DNA of 64,000 nucleotides. It comes from Lycorma delicatula. Its lineage: Eukaryota > Arthropoda > Insecta > Hemiptera > Fulgoridae. The stretch is from the NCBI RefSeq assembly GCF_047948215.1, contig NC_134455.1, positions 347,880,491 through 347,944,490 on the forward strand. Reading direction: 5' to 3'. The position numbers and the translations under genes were made by a program. Below are positions 23,796 through 36,035 of the stretch, piece by piece (the first letter of the stretch is position 1; every line of letters starts with the position of its first letter). The notes beneath the pieces are model-generated. The model worked only from the letters and a program-made list of their open reading frames with translations, was not told the origin of the DNA and ran no database searches.

Positions 23796-23882
23796 TTAGA
23801 AAAAATTCTCAGAAGATCAGTTTCTGTTACCTGTCCAACAATATTTCCAACATACAGAGAAGCACATAAAGGATTGCTAGGA
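23796..23882 (-). CDS. RRM-protein gene, exon 5 (first half of RRM2)
   Basis: An 87-bp exon with acceptor GATTGTGTTTCAG and donor GTAAGTGG, phase 2 on both sides. It reads D-PSNPLCASLYVGNIVGQ, then VTETDLLRIFS. LYVGNI is a textbook RNP2 strand, and TETDLLRIFS is the alpha-1 helix ending just before the glycine turn. It pairs with the exon ending at 19766 to make a complete RRM. Its layout mirrors the exon at 46071-46160. Confidence 0.88.
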
Positions 23883-24899
23883 CTGAAACACAATCAGAAC
23901 AATTTAAAGACAGACTATTAATTAAGTTTTATTTAAATAATAATCAAATCCTAGTAAAGGCAATTACTTTTATACAGATTTGAATACTAGATTGTGAGTA
24001 CCGGTGTTCTTTGGTGGTTGGGTTTCAATTAACCATACATTTCAGGAATGGTCAAACTGAGACTGTACAAGACATTCATACATATCATCCTCATTCATCC
24101 TCTGAAATTATACCTTACAGTGGTTCTGGAGGCTAAACATATAAAAGTAGGCTATTAAATAAATAACATAAAAAAATTTAAGAATAAAAATCTTGATTAA
24201 ATTCCATTATAATCCCGACATTATCATTTTCTATTCTGTTGTGTTTTATGCAATGTTCATACTTAATTAATTACTATTTTTTCTCTGTTAAGGTGGCATT
24301 TGGCAATACATGACAGAGACAGGAAATGAAGACAGTGTTGTCGGTCACTTCATCAATTTGGTGAACACAACAGACACCACGACAATATTCAATGCCATTG
24401 AATTTGATATCATCAGTTGATCCAATGCCTTGTGAACACATGTACGTATTTTCAATTTGTAAATGTAATATGACTTCAAATCATCTAATACAAATACTGG
24501 TTGAAGAAGAAGAGGATGATTACATAATGTTATATTACTTATATGGAAAAACACAAAGAGAAATGGGTTGAATGTACAAAACTAAAAGCACAGAAGGTTT
24601 TTTCTGTGTTAATTAATAACCACTTATCATTAAAGGAATAAATTTAGGAATTTTTTCAGACTGAATCAAAGGCAATATTTAATTACGTATTATGTTTAAT
24701 TAAAAAAAGCTATCAAAACCAGATGCAAAAGTATTGCACCTTGAGAAAAACATTCAATCACATTACAGTACGTATATGTACAATTTTGTTAACAATTACA
24801 TTTTATTGACGTTCATTAGATTATATAACACTAGGATAATCTTTGTAAAAATTTCCTTCCATCATTGAAGTATAGCTGTGGCACTTAATAAACTAAAAA
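23883..24899. other. Intron sequence, nothing recognised
   Basis: Between exons 4 and 5. The 69-codon minus-strand frame at 24345-24554 matches nothing I know. Confidence 0.4.
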
Positions 24900-25440
24900 A
24901 TTTGTTGCTTGAAGTGGTTCAAGGGCGGAAGCACCACAAATAGGAGAAAATGTAGATATTGTAGCTGAAGAAATAGATGTAGATGTTGGTCTTCCTTCCT
25001 GTAAGTCCAAATGTAATGTTTCATATTTTATAGTAAAAATTTAATTTTAAACTTGTAGTTTCAATCACGGTGACAATTTTTAAAATTGACTTAACGTGAT
25101 TACCAAATGTATCATTGTCATTAATTTCTTCGCTTTTCGTTTGACTCAGTCCCTGCATTAATTTATGTCAACCTTCTTCTCTCTCCATCATAAGCTGTAG
25201 AAATTCATCATGATGTTTTGTGATATGTGAGGTTTGGTCCTCAGGGATGAAGGTGGTGGAATTTGTAATGAGGACTGTGAATTTTTGTTATCGTTTACTT
25301 GTTGCTCAAGAGCTGAAGTAGATGGCTGGGATAAGGCAGCAGAAAATGAATGACATGGAAGAAAATTGAATCTGAATCTGTATTTTTAATCCTTTCAGTA
25401 TTTTCTCCATCAGAACTTGTTTTAAAAATCTCAACCTTTT
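24900..25440 (-). pseudogene. PIF/Harbinger accessory (MADF/BESS-like) frame, remnant
   Basis: The minus strand reads HSFSAALSQPSTSALEQQVN, then DNDTFGNHVKSILK further along, with stops between. A Ser/Pro-rich spacer followed by a D-x-F-G-x-x-V-x-x-x-L motif is typical of the MADF/BESS-type DNA-binding partner encoded next to Harbinger transposases. It stands head-to-head with the transposase remnant that begins at 25748. Confidence 0.5.
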
Positions 25441-25747
25441 AAAAAAGTCCCACTTGAAATTTGTAGATTTTGCAGCTCAACCAGAACTGCAATTTCTTTT
25501 ATGTTATAACAGTTATAAGAATCTTATATGCTTCCATCATTTTTTACAATCACATCTGAAACAAAAAATTAAAAATGTTATGTATAATTATAATGAAAGT
25601 TCATCTCTGTATATGTATGTATGTAATATTTTGACTGCAATTAACAAATCATCCTAAAAGGTTGTAAACAATCACTGACAATATGCTCCTTTTTTCAGAA
25701 CAGAGTTTTATTTTTTATATTCAACTTATACTCTTTTTTATTTGCAG

Positions 25748-26125
25748 GTTCACGGCTATGGGAGAAAGCTATACTTCTTTTTCTTTAGTGTATCGTATAT
25801 CTGCCTTTAACATTTCAATAATGGTAAAAGAGGTTCTTAAACATTTCAAAAAGAAACTTTTACCCATTTTTATGCCTTTACTAACAGAGAGGGACGCACT
25901 GACAAAGAATTTTGGAATAAATAAAATTTCCTGAATTGTACTGGTGCCATAGATTGCAAGCATATTTGCATAAAGGGCACCAGGAGACAGTGGTTTTTTA
26001 TTATTTAATTACAAAATAATTTTTCAAATGTATTTTTAGCTATTGTGGACAATAGCTAATTTGTAACAATAGTTACAAATTTATAGCAGTGGATGTTGTT
26101 GCTTATGGAATCTACTTTCCTGTAG
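25748..26125 (+). pseudogene. PIF/Harbinger transposase, decayed fragment
   Basis: The plus strand reads GESYTSFSLVYRISAFNISI, MVKEVLKHFKKKLLPIFMPL, TKNFGINKIS, then with a frame change GAIDCKHICIKGT, and after another change YKFIAVDVVAYG. GAIDxKHI is the first catalytic Asp region of Harbinger transposases, and the following pieces are in the expected order. TTTTTTATTTGCAG just before 25748 looks like an intron acceptor. Stops and frameshifts make it inactive, and the C-terminal catalytic Glu region is missing. Confidence 0.65.
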
Positions 26126-26139
26126 TAGATTTTGTAATC

Positions 26140-28360
26140 TACTATAGGAAAGAAAATTCTAACAGGTGATTTAAATTTTCCTGGATCAAGGAATCTTCTG
26201 AGAACTAATAAAAAGTTTAACCATTTTTTAATCGACGATGAAGTGTTTGCATTTGACAGCTGTGATGGAAGTAATATCCAGAAAAATTGCCAAAAATGAC
26301 ACAACTAAGTAGACATTTAATTATTGCTTGTGTGGAGCAAGAAGAGTTTCAGTAAACATATTTGGTTTGCTAAGCCAAATATTTTTTTATTCAGAATATT
26401 TTACTCTAGTATAGAAAATTTACCTGAGACCTATGTCGACTTGGTATTAGTTGCATGTTGTTTAAATAATCAGCTACATGTTGGATACTTGGAAAATTCT
26501 CTTCAACTGTTTACCAGTTAATTGCTGAAGAAGCAGCTCCAAATAATAATACAATCTTTGAATTGAGCAGGAGGCTATGGAAGCAGAACCGGGTTCAAAA
26601 TATGAGATCATTTGAAAGATTTTTTAAATTCAGATGCAGAAGCAGTTTCTTGGTAAGAAAACCGTATTAACAGGATAAACTAGAATAAATCAAAACTGAT
26701 AATTTTGTACATTGTAAAAATCAAAATTAAAATATTACAAAAAATAACAATTTTTGTTTAATTTTCTCGCAATAGCACTCCAAATATTATTTTAAATGCA
26801 CAAATCTTTACACAATTCATTTTGAGGATCATATAAGGACCTAGTTTCTTTGATTAAATTAATCAGAAGATTGTCTTCTTCAACAAAAAACAACTTTGCA
26901 TCTTCCACTTAACCTCAAAACCATCTATCTGCTAATTACATGCTACTTGCAACGCAACTGGTTCAAGAGTGGCCGCTTGCGCACTGTCTCTGTCATGCGT
27001 CATAATTGCCTGTCTTGGTGTTTTTCTCACAAATGCTCTTCATATAATTATACACATAGCAAACATAAAGCGACCTGTCTCAGTTTCCTCGTGCATTGCT
27101 AATTTCCACCTTTATTATTTTCTTTTCATTGTTGTATGTATTTTCTTAAATATTTAAAAAAATATGAAATATTGATTTTTAACTTTTCTTGAAAAGTATA
27201 CTGTATTAACAATTTCACTATGATTTTAAGAAAGTAATACATCCATTTCCCAGTTTTTTGAAGATATTTTAAGTTTTCTAAAAAATAAAAAGATCCTATT
27301 TCAATTTTTTTACTATCTCAGTAAAGCACTCTATTTGGTTTCAAATCTTTTACTGACAAAAACCTTAGCAGGTATAATATCAAAAGGGGACACTTATAAT
27401 TGGTTTAAATCACATCATACTTTACCAAATACAAGTAGTTTTGATAAGAATACAAACATAAAATTTAGGTCCTCACTTCAAGGTGAAGAACATGGAGTGT
27501 CTCAGGGAAAGTGTACCCGACCCCTGTTTTTCTAACTGTTTAACCTGCTTCAAAATCTTGAGCCATTCATTATAACCCTTTACAGATGTACAATTGTATC
27601 TACATCTGAAGAGAATTATCTAAAAGGATTGACAATTGTACTGTAGCAACTCAAAAAATTATTCACTGAATGGATTGTAACCGTCCAATTATAAATATTA
27701 ATAAATTGAATTTTGCTTTCAGGTAGATGTAACATAACTGATCGTGTGGAATTCTCATTAATGATAAAGACAGTATTTCTGTTGCCCACAAAATGAAATT
27801 TCTGGGTGCTTTAGTAGATGTAAAGTTCTAATCTGATAATAAAACTGTTTTTTTTTTGCCATAAAATCAAACCATATTGTTTTGATTTGAAGCACTTAAT
27901 AAAATGCTAAGTTTACTAATTATTTATTATGCCTACATATAAAGTATAATGTCATCACTAGAGACTCTCTCAAAAAGCCAGAACGGGTTTTTGAGATACA
28001 AATATAGGCTGTCAAGATCATTATCTGGCATGAATAAACATGAATCATGTAGATCTACATTTAGAAAATTATATATATATATTAACTTATCCATTTGTTT
28101 ATATTTATAAATGTGTAATCTTTCCTAAAAAGAAGTTACTTCTTCTTAAAAAATAATAATATCAATCAAACCAAATGACAGAACTAGTATAACTCAACAC
28201 AAATGTTTTGGCTTTTGAGAAAGGGCCTTATTATGCTTCTGATGCTATTTTAAACATGATTTTTCTGCATTCTGTTCAACATACATATATCTGCTCAAAA
28301 TAATTTTAATTATCAGTTTCTGCATTGTGAATTATTTAGTGGTAATTTTTTATATTTATT
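26140..28360 (+). mobile_element. Decayed CR1/Jockey-like LINE
   Basis: Plus strand, in order: LTGDLNFPGS, endonuclease GDxN motif (26163 on); LSKALYLV and LLLTKTLAGI (RT motif with the first Asp lost, about 27310); HGVSQGKCTRPLFF (27493 on); TIVSTSEENYLKGL, just after the site where YADD should be (the YADD itself is unreadable); NFWVL; and a thumb/C-terminal region ending KGPYYASDAI. Stops and frameshifts occur throughout. No clear ends or target duplication. Lies in the intron between exons 4 and 5. Confidence 0.65.
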
Positions 28361-29746
28361 TACCGTATTTACCTTAACATTATTTCATGGTTGTATAAAT
28401 AATAATTATGAACTTTAAACAAATCTGTTTTTTACTTGTTTTTGTACTTACTCATATTACTACTACTTTTGTACTAATACTCATATCAACATGATCTACA
28501 TATTACTATGTTCTGATCAGAATAAATATTTATTTATTATTAAATTTACAATACAGTAAGACACATTTAATACAATTGTAATTAGTAAATTTTCATTCGG
28601 TATTTAATCAGACTCAGTACTGAAATATTATTGTTACGATCATTTTGTTTCAAAGCAACAGAATAGAGTAATTTCATTAGTATGTAAAGTATGTAAAAAT
28701 GAGCAAAATGTAACGGATTACTTATTTGCAAGGGTAAGATATTATTCATCATGCTAGAACAGGTCAAAATGGACATGGTAACATGAGATTAATAATTTCA
28801 GATTGTAATATGAACACATTTACAGTTACAGATTACACCTTCAGTGTTTAAGCTTATAAACAATGGATGTTTGGTGAGATTTTTAGCAAGTAAAAAAATT
28901 TTTTTTTTTTTTGTTTGTTAAAAGTCGATAATGAAACAGTTGAAACTTTAATTATTGAAAGAATCAGACCCAGTACCAAAATTATGGGTGCATATAGCGG
29001 GATCAGAAATGCTAATATGCAGTACACTTAATATATCAAACACAGAAGTCTGTAACAAGACGGTTTATTTTAGAAAACACCATTTAACTTGTCAAAATAT
29101 GTTAACAACTACTTATGTGGATTCATGCAGTAGAAAAACAACCTACAGGCACCGACCTGTTTTCTGTAATTCTAACCAACATTGTAGCATTTTTACTTCC
29201 ACAATTAAAATGGATAGACAATTTGCATAAGCATTTCATAACTTTGTACAATAAAACATAATATTAACATTACTGTTGTACAGTAACAGTTTTTAAAAAT
29301 GGTAGAGGTATAATGGAATGTAACAAAAATTTTTCTAAAGGGCAATTAAATCTAACTAAAGAAAAATTCATTAAATTACTTATGTGTAAAAGTATTCTTT
29401 GAAAATATTTATTTCGGCCACTTGTTTTTTGAATTTGTGTAATCTAAAATATATTAAATATCTAAAAAAAAATTTCTTGCAGTGGTAAACTATAAAGCAC
29501 AATATAACAATAGTTAACGATTGGCTTTAGACCAAACAACTGACAATCTATGAAAAAATACTTTGAAATATGCTAATTACTTAATGTGTTTCATCTAACC
29601 AACATCTGACATGTCAATAGAATATGAAAAAGTAGAAAAGCCAAAGGATGAGATATGATTGTCGGTCAAACTTTATATTCAGCTTTGCTAGATATAACTT
29701 ATATGTCATACCCGATGGATAAAATAAAATTATCAAACAAACTTAC
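28361..29746. other. Intron sequence, nothing firm recognised
   Basis: A 91-codon plus-strand frame at 28955-29230 has 8 Cys but no motif I recognise. It follows a long T run and could be part of an old element. No gene is claimed. Confidence 0.35.
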
Positions 29747-29938
29747 TCTCGTAATGGATCAACTTTTGTCCTTCTTTGTGGAGAACGTAACACAGCTTGG
29801 CTGTATGTTGACCGGACCGATGACAAAGATGGTGCCGGGGAAGAAGGCGGCATAGTCTGACTGCACCAATCACCTCTTTCAGCATGAATATCATCATTTA
29901 TGGAAAAATTAGACTTTAATTTATGCTCATTTTTATTT
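29747..29938 (-). CDS. RRM-protein gene, exon 4 (Ser/Pro linker)
   Basis: A 192-bp exon with acceptor TATCTGTTTATTTAG and donor GTAAGTTTG, phase 2 on both sides. It reads NKNEHKLKSNFSINDDIHAE, then a run rich in Ser and Pro (MPPSSPAPSLSSVRSTYSQA), then RSPQRRTKVDPLR. Its codons are more GC-rich than the surrounding intron, and the frame fits both neighbours. It codes the linker between the two RRMs; the RSPQRR stretch is a plausible basic or phosphorylation site. The plus-strand reading frame over this stretch is a shadow. Confidence 0.82.
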
Positions 29939-30689
29939 CTAAATAAACAGATAAAAAGAGCAGATTATTTCAGATTATTCATAATACATAGAATAAATAT
30001 TAGAAAAGACTGTCATCTTCAAACATAATAATTTCTTTGCAACAATGCAAAAGAATCTTTAAACTAGGTAAAGAGATCCTTCTGAGGATCTCTTGTGTAA
30101 GGTCTTACACTTTACACATCTACTAGGAAATCTCACAACTTTATTATGACAACAGTATGAACATATAGCTTAATGAGTCTAAAACATTTCACTGGATTTT
30201 GTTATAGGATCTCTTGTAACATTATAGTGTTGATTTAAGGTTAGAATCAAAGAGTAAAAAGGACAGAGTTTTAGTTGTGTGTGTGGCTGCAGATCAATTC
30301 CCTATCTTTTCATTTGACAGCAAAGATGGCTGTACTTGAACAGAAAGCCTTCAAGTGATTTGCAGTTTGCTAAATGTGAATCTGTAGTTACAGTTTGACA
30401 TGCATTCCATAAAAAGTCTAATTGTGATCCTCTGAGCGTCTCCTATGTGCAGGAAGTCTCTCCTACATAGTCCTAGAAAGTCTGTTAGGAAGGCCAGACA
30501 TGAATTAACAATACCGATAATGACAGTGTGGAATGTTTTAAGTAGATACATACGCATCTATACTGTTTTGAGCTGGTAGACAAGTGTGTACCTTCCCCAG
30601 TTTTACAATCTTGCTGTTTGAGAACTGTTACATTTTTGCGCCCTTATTTTTAAGACAATTCATATCCTTTTAATGGGGATTCAGAGTAT
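29939..30689. other. Intron sequence leading into the R1-clade LINE
   Basis: Composition becomes GC-richer from about 30280, so part of this may be 5' untranslated sequence of the LINE. No readable protein. Confidence 0.35.
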
Positions 30690-31099
30690 TTTAGTGCACA
30701 ATTTGTTCGAGCACCCATCGCATCGTGGCGAAAAGAATGGCAACGACTCTTGGTCACAAGTCCCTGTTACAAGCAAAGGGGCCTTTACCCTTAGTCCTGC
30801 TCGCGCTCTTTTAGACTGAGGATCGTAATTTGTAACTGTGTGTTGATCTTTGATTACACACATCATTTGATCCAGTAGTAGCAAAGAGGTGCAAAGAATG
30901 AGAAGAGAATATAGAAGTTCTCCAGCTAAGGGCTTGCTGCAGGTAGTCATCACACTTGTGTCCACTATATTTGGATAGAAGGAATACAGCAAGCACTTTG
31001 TTCATACACTATTGTCAGGGAATCTTTGACCTTTACCGACGTTAGAGAAGTAGGTAAGAAGTCTAGCCAAAGGAGGAGGCCAGAGGTTTTTCCTTCGAC

Positions 31100-32138
31100 C
31101 TCCTCAAATACTGGTTCTGATAATGACGGTTCAGAAGTGGATAGGAGTGATCACCTGGGAGGGTATGAACCCACTCATTGAACAGTTTTTGCAAGCCGGG
31201 GGCAGGCCTGGCAGCTCGGTTCCGTTGGCCCACGATGTTTTGGCTGAACTAGATGGCTTGTTTTCCTATCTAGCAAACCCCAAATGTAAAAGTGCTGCTA
31301 CCAAGAGGAGATTATTGCCTTGTCTCAAATTCTTCTGAGCGGCTTTCACAGCTCTCATTGAGGGTTTTGAAAATTTGCCTCAAATCCTAAGGAAGTAACT
31401 GTAGTTCATAAACCTGCCCCGGCCCCAATGCACCCACGTAGGTATGCTGAGGTAGTTAGGGGCAGATGTGAAACCAGTTCAAGATACCTCAGGTTGCGTT
31501 TGTCAGCAGAGAGGATGGCTCAACTGTGTCCAGCAGTGAGATGAAGAAAGACCTCCAGGTTACCCTTCACGGTGACCGGAAATGTCTTAAAATCGGGAAC
31601 ATCAATGAGACCAGCAAAGGATTAGTTCTGGTAGCGGATGATACAGAGACCATTCAAGCAATTGGAGATTCCATGGTGATTAAGCGACTGAATGTAAAAA
31701 TAGACCTGAAGAGAATGTGTAGGCCCTCCATTATAGTCTATGATATTGATACATTATAGTCTATGATACCTTACCGATAAAGATGTCTTGTTCTTCATTA
31801 GGGAGCAGAACACTGAATTGGATGTAACCACCTTCCGGCGGGACTGCAGGTTGGTCTTTAAAACGGATAGGTGTAATACCCAGAAATATCACGGACTCTT
31901 TGAAGTAGGTTCTGGTCTCTTTCAAAAATTTACATCTGCAGACAGATTATTTATCGATTTTGGGTCCTGCCGGCTAAAAGATTACGTGGATGTCCAAAGA
32001 TGTTTCAAGTGCTGCAGATATGGTCACAGGGCTAAATTTTGTAAGTTTGCCTTGGTATGTGCCTATTGTGGCGAGGAGAGCCACAAACATGACGATTGTT
32101 CGCATAGGTTCGAGGCTCTGGCCCGTACTAGCTGTTAA
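31100..32138 (+). pseudogene. LINE gag-like ORF1 with CCHC zinc knuckles
   Basis: Pieces read KAPAPMHPRRYAEVVRG-like sequence near 31420, then LQVTLHGDRKCLKI...KGLVLVADDTETIQAI (31526 on). After a short repeat of TATAGTCTATGAT, REQNTELDVTTFRRDCRLVF leads to CFKCCRYGHRAKFC and CAYCGEESHKHDDC, two CCHC knuckles that bind nucleic acid. The knuckle pair sits at about 31990-32095. The frame is broken around 31760-31785 by what looks like a short local duplication. This is the ORF1 protein of R1/TRAS-type elements, non-functional here. Confidence 0.8.
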
Positions 32139-32226
32139 GAGGTTGCACAAGAATCATGAGCACCCAGTTGTTAGTAAGGAGTGTAGCTATTACATAAGGG
32201 TCATTGCCCCCTGTACTTTAATTCCT

Positions 32227-32900
32227 TAGATGGTTAGGTTCGGTCAACTAAATGCCCAGGCTGCTCATGTAGTCCAGGTTGAGTTAGGTGAGGTTGTAGA
32301 GAGACAGAGCCTCGATGTTGTTCTTCTGCAGCACTCAAATTAGGGGTGATCTGCAGGCTTTCACAGCTGGAAAAAGTTTAGTGTAGGGCATACCTATATG
32401 TCTGCTGTTCTATGCAGGAAGTTGCTTGATAGTGTCTTTATACGGCAGATTTCTGACGTGCATCATGTTGTGGTCAGACTTGTCATTCGCAGAATCTTAC
32501 ACTTGTTAGTTTATATTTCCAATACAGGGATCCCACTAATGAACATCTAAGGAGATGGGACAGGATCCTTCATATTGTGGGTATTGGTCTAATCCTTATT
32601 GTTGTCGATGTTAATGCAAAATCGCTTTTCTGGCACAGTGGGATCACTGGTCGTGGTGGTGGCTCATTTGACAGTTTCATCGCGCAGCACAATTTTGAGG
32701 TCTTTAATGTTGCAGACCAGTTGGTCACTTACGTTGATATGGTTAATGGATGAAGGGCCTTTTCAGGTACAAATATTGACATCACTATTGGTAGACATCC
32801 CTGGCAGGGTCCTTGATTGATCTGTGGTCGACAACTGTTCTAGCAATCATAGATTGTGATACTTTTTGAAATAGCGGATGAGCTGCACGATGGCCATGAG
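32227..32900 (+). pseudogene. LINE AP-endonuclease domain, broken
   Basis: Starts MVRFGQLNAQAAHVVQVELG, with RQSLDVVLLQ following, the N-terminal signature of R1-type endonucleases. After frame changes it gives VDVNAKSLFWHSGITG and GGSFDSFIAQHNFEVFNVAD, then TNIDITIG. The catalytic D/N box (VDVNAKS) is present. Stops near 32340 and 32750 and shifted frames make it inactive. Confidence 0.75.
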
Positions 32901-33093
32901 TGACACTTTCTGAGGGTGCTTCCTGCATAGGAAGGTGGACTGGCCGAAATTCTCCTATTTGATGGAGTACAGGCTGAAGATTTTTTCTCGAGACCTTGAT
33001 GACCTGCCACTAGATGTCCTGGCAGAAAATTTCACTTCTGCAGAGGTGGCGGCAGCTGAAGCCACCATTCCTACAGAAACTGGCCGGAAACAT

Positions 33094-34466
33094 ATAACTA
33101 GTTGGTGGTCTCAGAATCTGACAGCAACGAAGCAGTCTGTGAACTGACTCAAAGGGCTGTGCAACGAGAAGGTGATCTCGATCGGCATGCGACCCTAACT
33201 GCAGATTACCACAGATCAAGGGCTAGGTACTTTCATAGCATGAGGTCCTCCAAGCGTAATTCCTGGCTCTCCTTTGTTCAACAGCAAGGGAATAGAGACC
33301 TTTGGGGTGTTGTGTATAGAGCCCTTGGACATAAGCGCACGAAAGATGTCCGTCCTTTTGTGAGCCTTGTCAACCCACAAGGGTGTAGTAATTGGTAAGG
33401 ACCATGTCCTTAACATTTTGCTGATGATTTGCTTCCGGATGACACTAGAGTGGGTGAGGTTTCATACTACCGGCATGTCAGGTGGGAAGTTGTGATTTTC
33501 GAGACCGACTTACAATCTTCTGAGATCACTGAGGCAGAAGTGCAACAGGTTATCTGTAGTATGACACAGCACAAGGCCCCCAGATATGACTGTATCACAG
33601 TGGAGCTCCTTGTCCAAGCGCTTCCAGCTGTCCTTCCAGCACTCCGACTGTGAAGTCTCCAACATAAGATGATTTTCAGTCCATAGAAACCACAATGATG
33701 TTGCTTAAGGGCCAATTGGCTGCTACCCAACGAATCCAGGTCTGGATGGATGGCTGGTCTCGCTATTCCGTACGCTACAACTCAAAAATACCTGGGTGTT
33801 ATCCTTGATGAGAATTTTCAGTTCAAGGAGCATCTACAGTAAGTAGCAAAAAAGACCGCTGATGCTTTTTATGGAATTCATAGTCATTAATCCCGATAGG
33901 GGGTTGAATTACCATACCATGCGTATCCTTTACAATAATGTACGCGAAGCTATTATGCTGCACCTGTCTGAGATCACCGCATGGCTTTTAGGTATTGCAT
34001 GGATAGGTATTTGCTGTGGGCCCAGCAACTCCTCTTGCTGGCTGTTATAAGCGGTTATAGAACAATCTCACAGGAGGTAGTCTCTGTTATAGCCAGAGTC
34101 AAATCAGTAGATATCTTGGCTAATGAGTGTAAGGAACACTACATTTCCAAGGAAAATAACCTAATGACATCAGAACGAAAGCAGGAGATTGAGGACTGAG
34201 GCTTTGCATCTTGGCAGGTCAGGTGGGACAAATCCCCCTCAGGTCGCTATACACATGGCATATTTCCTATAGTGTTTGATTTAGGTCCGATTAGTTGGGT
34301 CTCCCCCAATCGGTATATCACACAGTTTCTCTCCGGGCATGGTGCCTTTCGGGGGAGTTTGGTTGGGTTTCATTTGGTGAATTCGAGTCAATGCCCGGAT
34401 TGTGGGACTGATGATACAGTGGACTATGTCCTTTACGTCTGTCCCCGATACGAGGTTGAACGTTGA
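33094..34466 (+). pseudogene. LINE reverse transcriptase region with palm deletion
   Basis: The linker reads DYHRSRARYFHSMRSSKRNS and LWGVVYRALGHKRTKDVRPF, then RT entry VQQVICSMTQHKAPRYDCIT (33538-33600). Within about 100 bp it jumps to MLLKGQLAATQRIQVWMDG and TQKYLGVILDENFQFKEHL (33700-33840). The part holding the FADD box is therefore missing. C-terminal pieces follow: LLLLAVISGYRTISQEVVSV and a terminal CCHC finger SSQCPDCGTDDTVDYVLYVC. Non-functional. Confidence 0.8.
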
Positions 34467-35185
34467 CGAGCTGTTAGGGAACTTGAGAGAATACATTTCT
34501 TTCTGGATCTCCAGATAACTGGATAATCCACAAGGAGTGATCTATAGTGATTGGTTTTCTTCTTGCCTTTGTGATGTGTAGGATGTGCAGAGGGAGTTAA
34601 TTGAGGTACTCGATCATGCCAGGATCCCAGGTGGCTAGGGTTCCAGTCTAGGCATTGGATTGGTTGGAAATAGACGCATTGTTATCATGCCATGGTTATA
34701 TTGGTGATGTTTGTGATTTAATTTGAGGCTCCTGCTGCCGGGGTATGGTAGCCTGTGCGATCAGGAGCATGGCTTCGTTCTGCCAGTGGTTGTGACTTGG
34801 AAATGCCACACAAGACTCCATGATGGGACCAAGTGGGATGGAGCATTTGTCCCTGGCTCCTGTGTGGACCAGTATGAGGTTACGTTCCCCTTGTTAGTTG
34901 ACATAAATTGGTCGACTTTTTTGGATGCAGGTCTGAATTTCTATGTTGCATAAAACATAATTTTGATTTTTATTAGTATAACACTGATTTAACTTTAAAC
35001 TCTTTATTTCTTTTTCCTGAGGCATTCACAATCACGAATGGTGCTGTCAAATCTGGACTAGATGCAGGGTTTGCGTTTCCGCATTTTTGGCCAGTCAATC
35101 TGAGGAATCATGTTAGGTTGGATGAGAAAATGTCCGTTTGAGGCCTACATGAAGGCAAAATTTGATATGTATTTTACTGATACAA

Positions 35186-36018
35186 ATGTCTGCTGAGACA
35201 TTTACACTAGTGACATCCTGACTGAGGGAGGCATGGCTGATGAATTGAGATGTAATCCGTTAGAGGGTCTAAAGACGACCTCCGGTAAAGCTCGTCAGGG
35301 CTCGGAATGGAGCGGGTGGTGTGGCAATCGGTAACGTCACCAGGTGGGTGACTTCCCCTACAGGGGTGGTAGTATTGTGTTTAGTAATGAGTTAACATTT
35401 CATGTTTGTGAAAAAGTTAACATGCATAATGTCTATACCCAGGGGTCAGAAAATCCCCAAGAAGTCTAAAATGCAAAAGGGACTCCTAAAAATTATGTTT
35501 TCTGTACTTTATACTAACAGCAAGTTTATAGGCTGTTCTTTTTTACAGAAGCAAGAGTAATCGCAGTTGCTTATTTGTATATATTACATAATATATACTC
35601 CTCAACTGCAAAATGAACCAGAGAATTTTATTAGACAACATAGTGCGCCGTCTCGCTCGCATAACTCTGTAAGGGATCAATTGAATGATGTTTTTCCCCA
35701 ATCACTGGATCAGTCGGCATAAACCTGATAACACAGCTTACTTGTGTCTGCCGAGGCATTTACATCAGTGGCATCCCAACCAAGGCCTGGCTGATGACTG
35801 TGAGATGTAATCAGTTAGACGGTCTAAAGATGACCTCCGGTAAAGGGGGTGGTGTGGTGGCAACTAAACGTCAAGAGGGGGGTATCTTCCCCTATAGGGT
35901 TGGTATGTTCACATTGAGATTCCTGTTAAAGCCCGTCAGGGCTAGAAACAGCAGGGTGGTGTAGCGACTATAAGCGTCACAAGGCAGGTGTCTTTCTCTA
36001 TGGGGCTGGGATGTTCAC
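35186..36018 (+). repeat. Tandem repeats in the 3' region of the R1-clade LINE
   Basis: Three related units: 35186-35390, 35745-35912 and 35913-36018 (the last lacks its first half). Shared blocks include TGTCTGC-GAG-CATTTACA, GATGTAATC-GTTAGA, GACCTCCGGTAAAG, GCTCGTCAGGGCT or GCCCGTCAGGGCT, and a GGTGGTGTGGC...CGTCA...CCCCTA module. Units 2 and 3 both end in ATGTTCACATTGAG. About 350 bp of other sequence separates units 1 and 2. Confidence 0.8.
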
Positions 36019-36035
36019 ATTGAGCGCTTAAGGAG

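Larger units (their letters stand above)
30690..36035 (+). mobile_element. R1-clade LINE, inactive, in an intron
   Basis: A GC-richer block on the plus strand with the order of R1-type elements: gag (about 31010-32140), AP endonuclease (32227-32900), linker and RT (33100-34470), and a 3' region with tandem repeats (35186-36018). It lies inside the intron between exons 3 and 4, in antisense relative to the gene. Frames are broken many times and most of the RT palm is deleted. R1-clade elements usually target rDNA or telomeric repeats; no such target sequence is visible here. Confidence 0.85.

Noticed and set aside
28955..29230. A 91-codon Cys-containing frame
   Set aside because: Cysteines do not form a known pattern, and the frame begins just after a T tract in intron DNA; no support.
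29655..29855. A 66-codon plus-strand frame
   Set aside because: It is the antisense shadow of the well-supported minus-strand exon 29747-29938, which has splice sites and matching phases.
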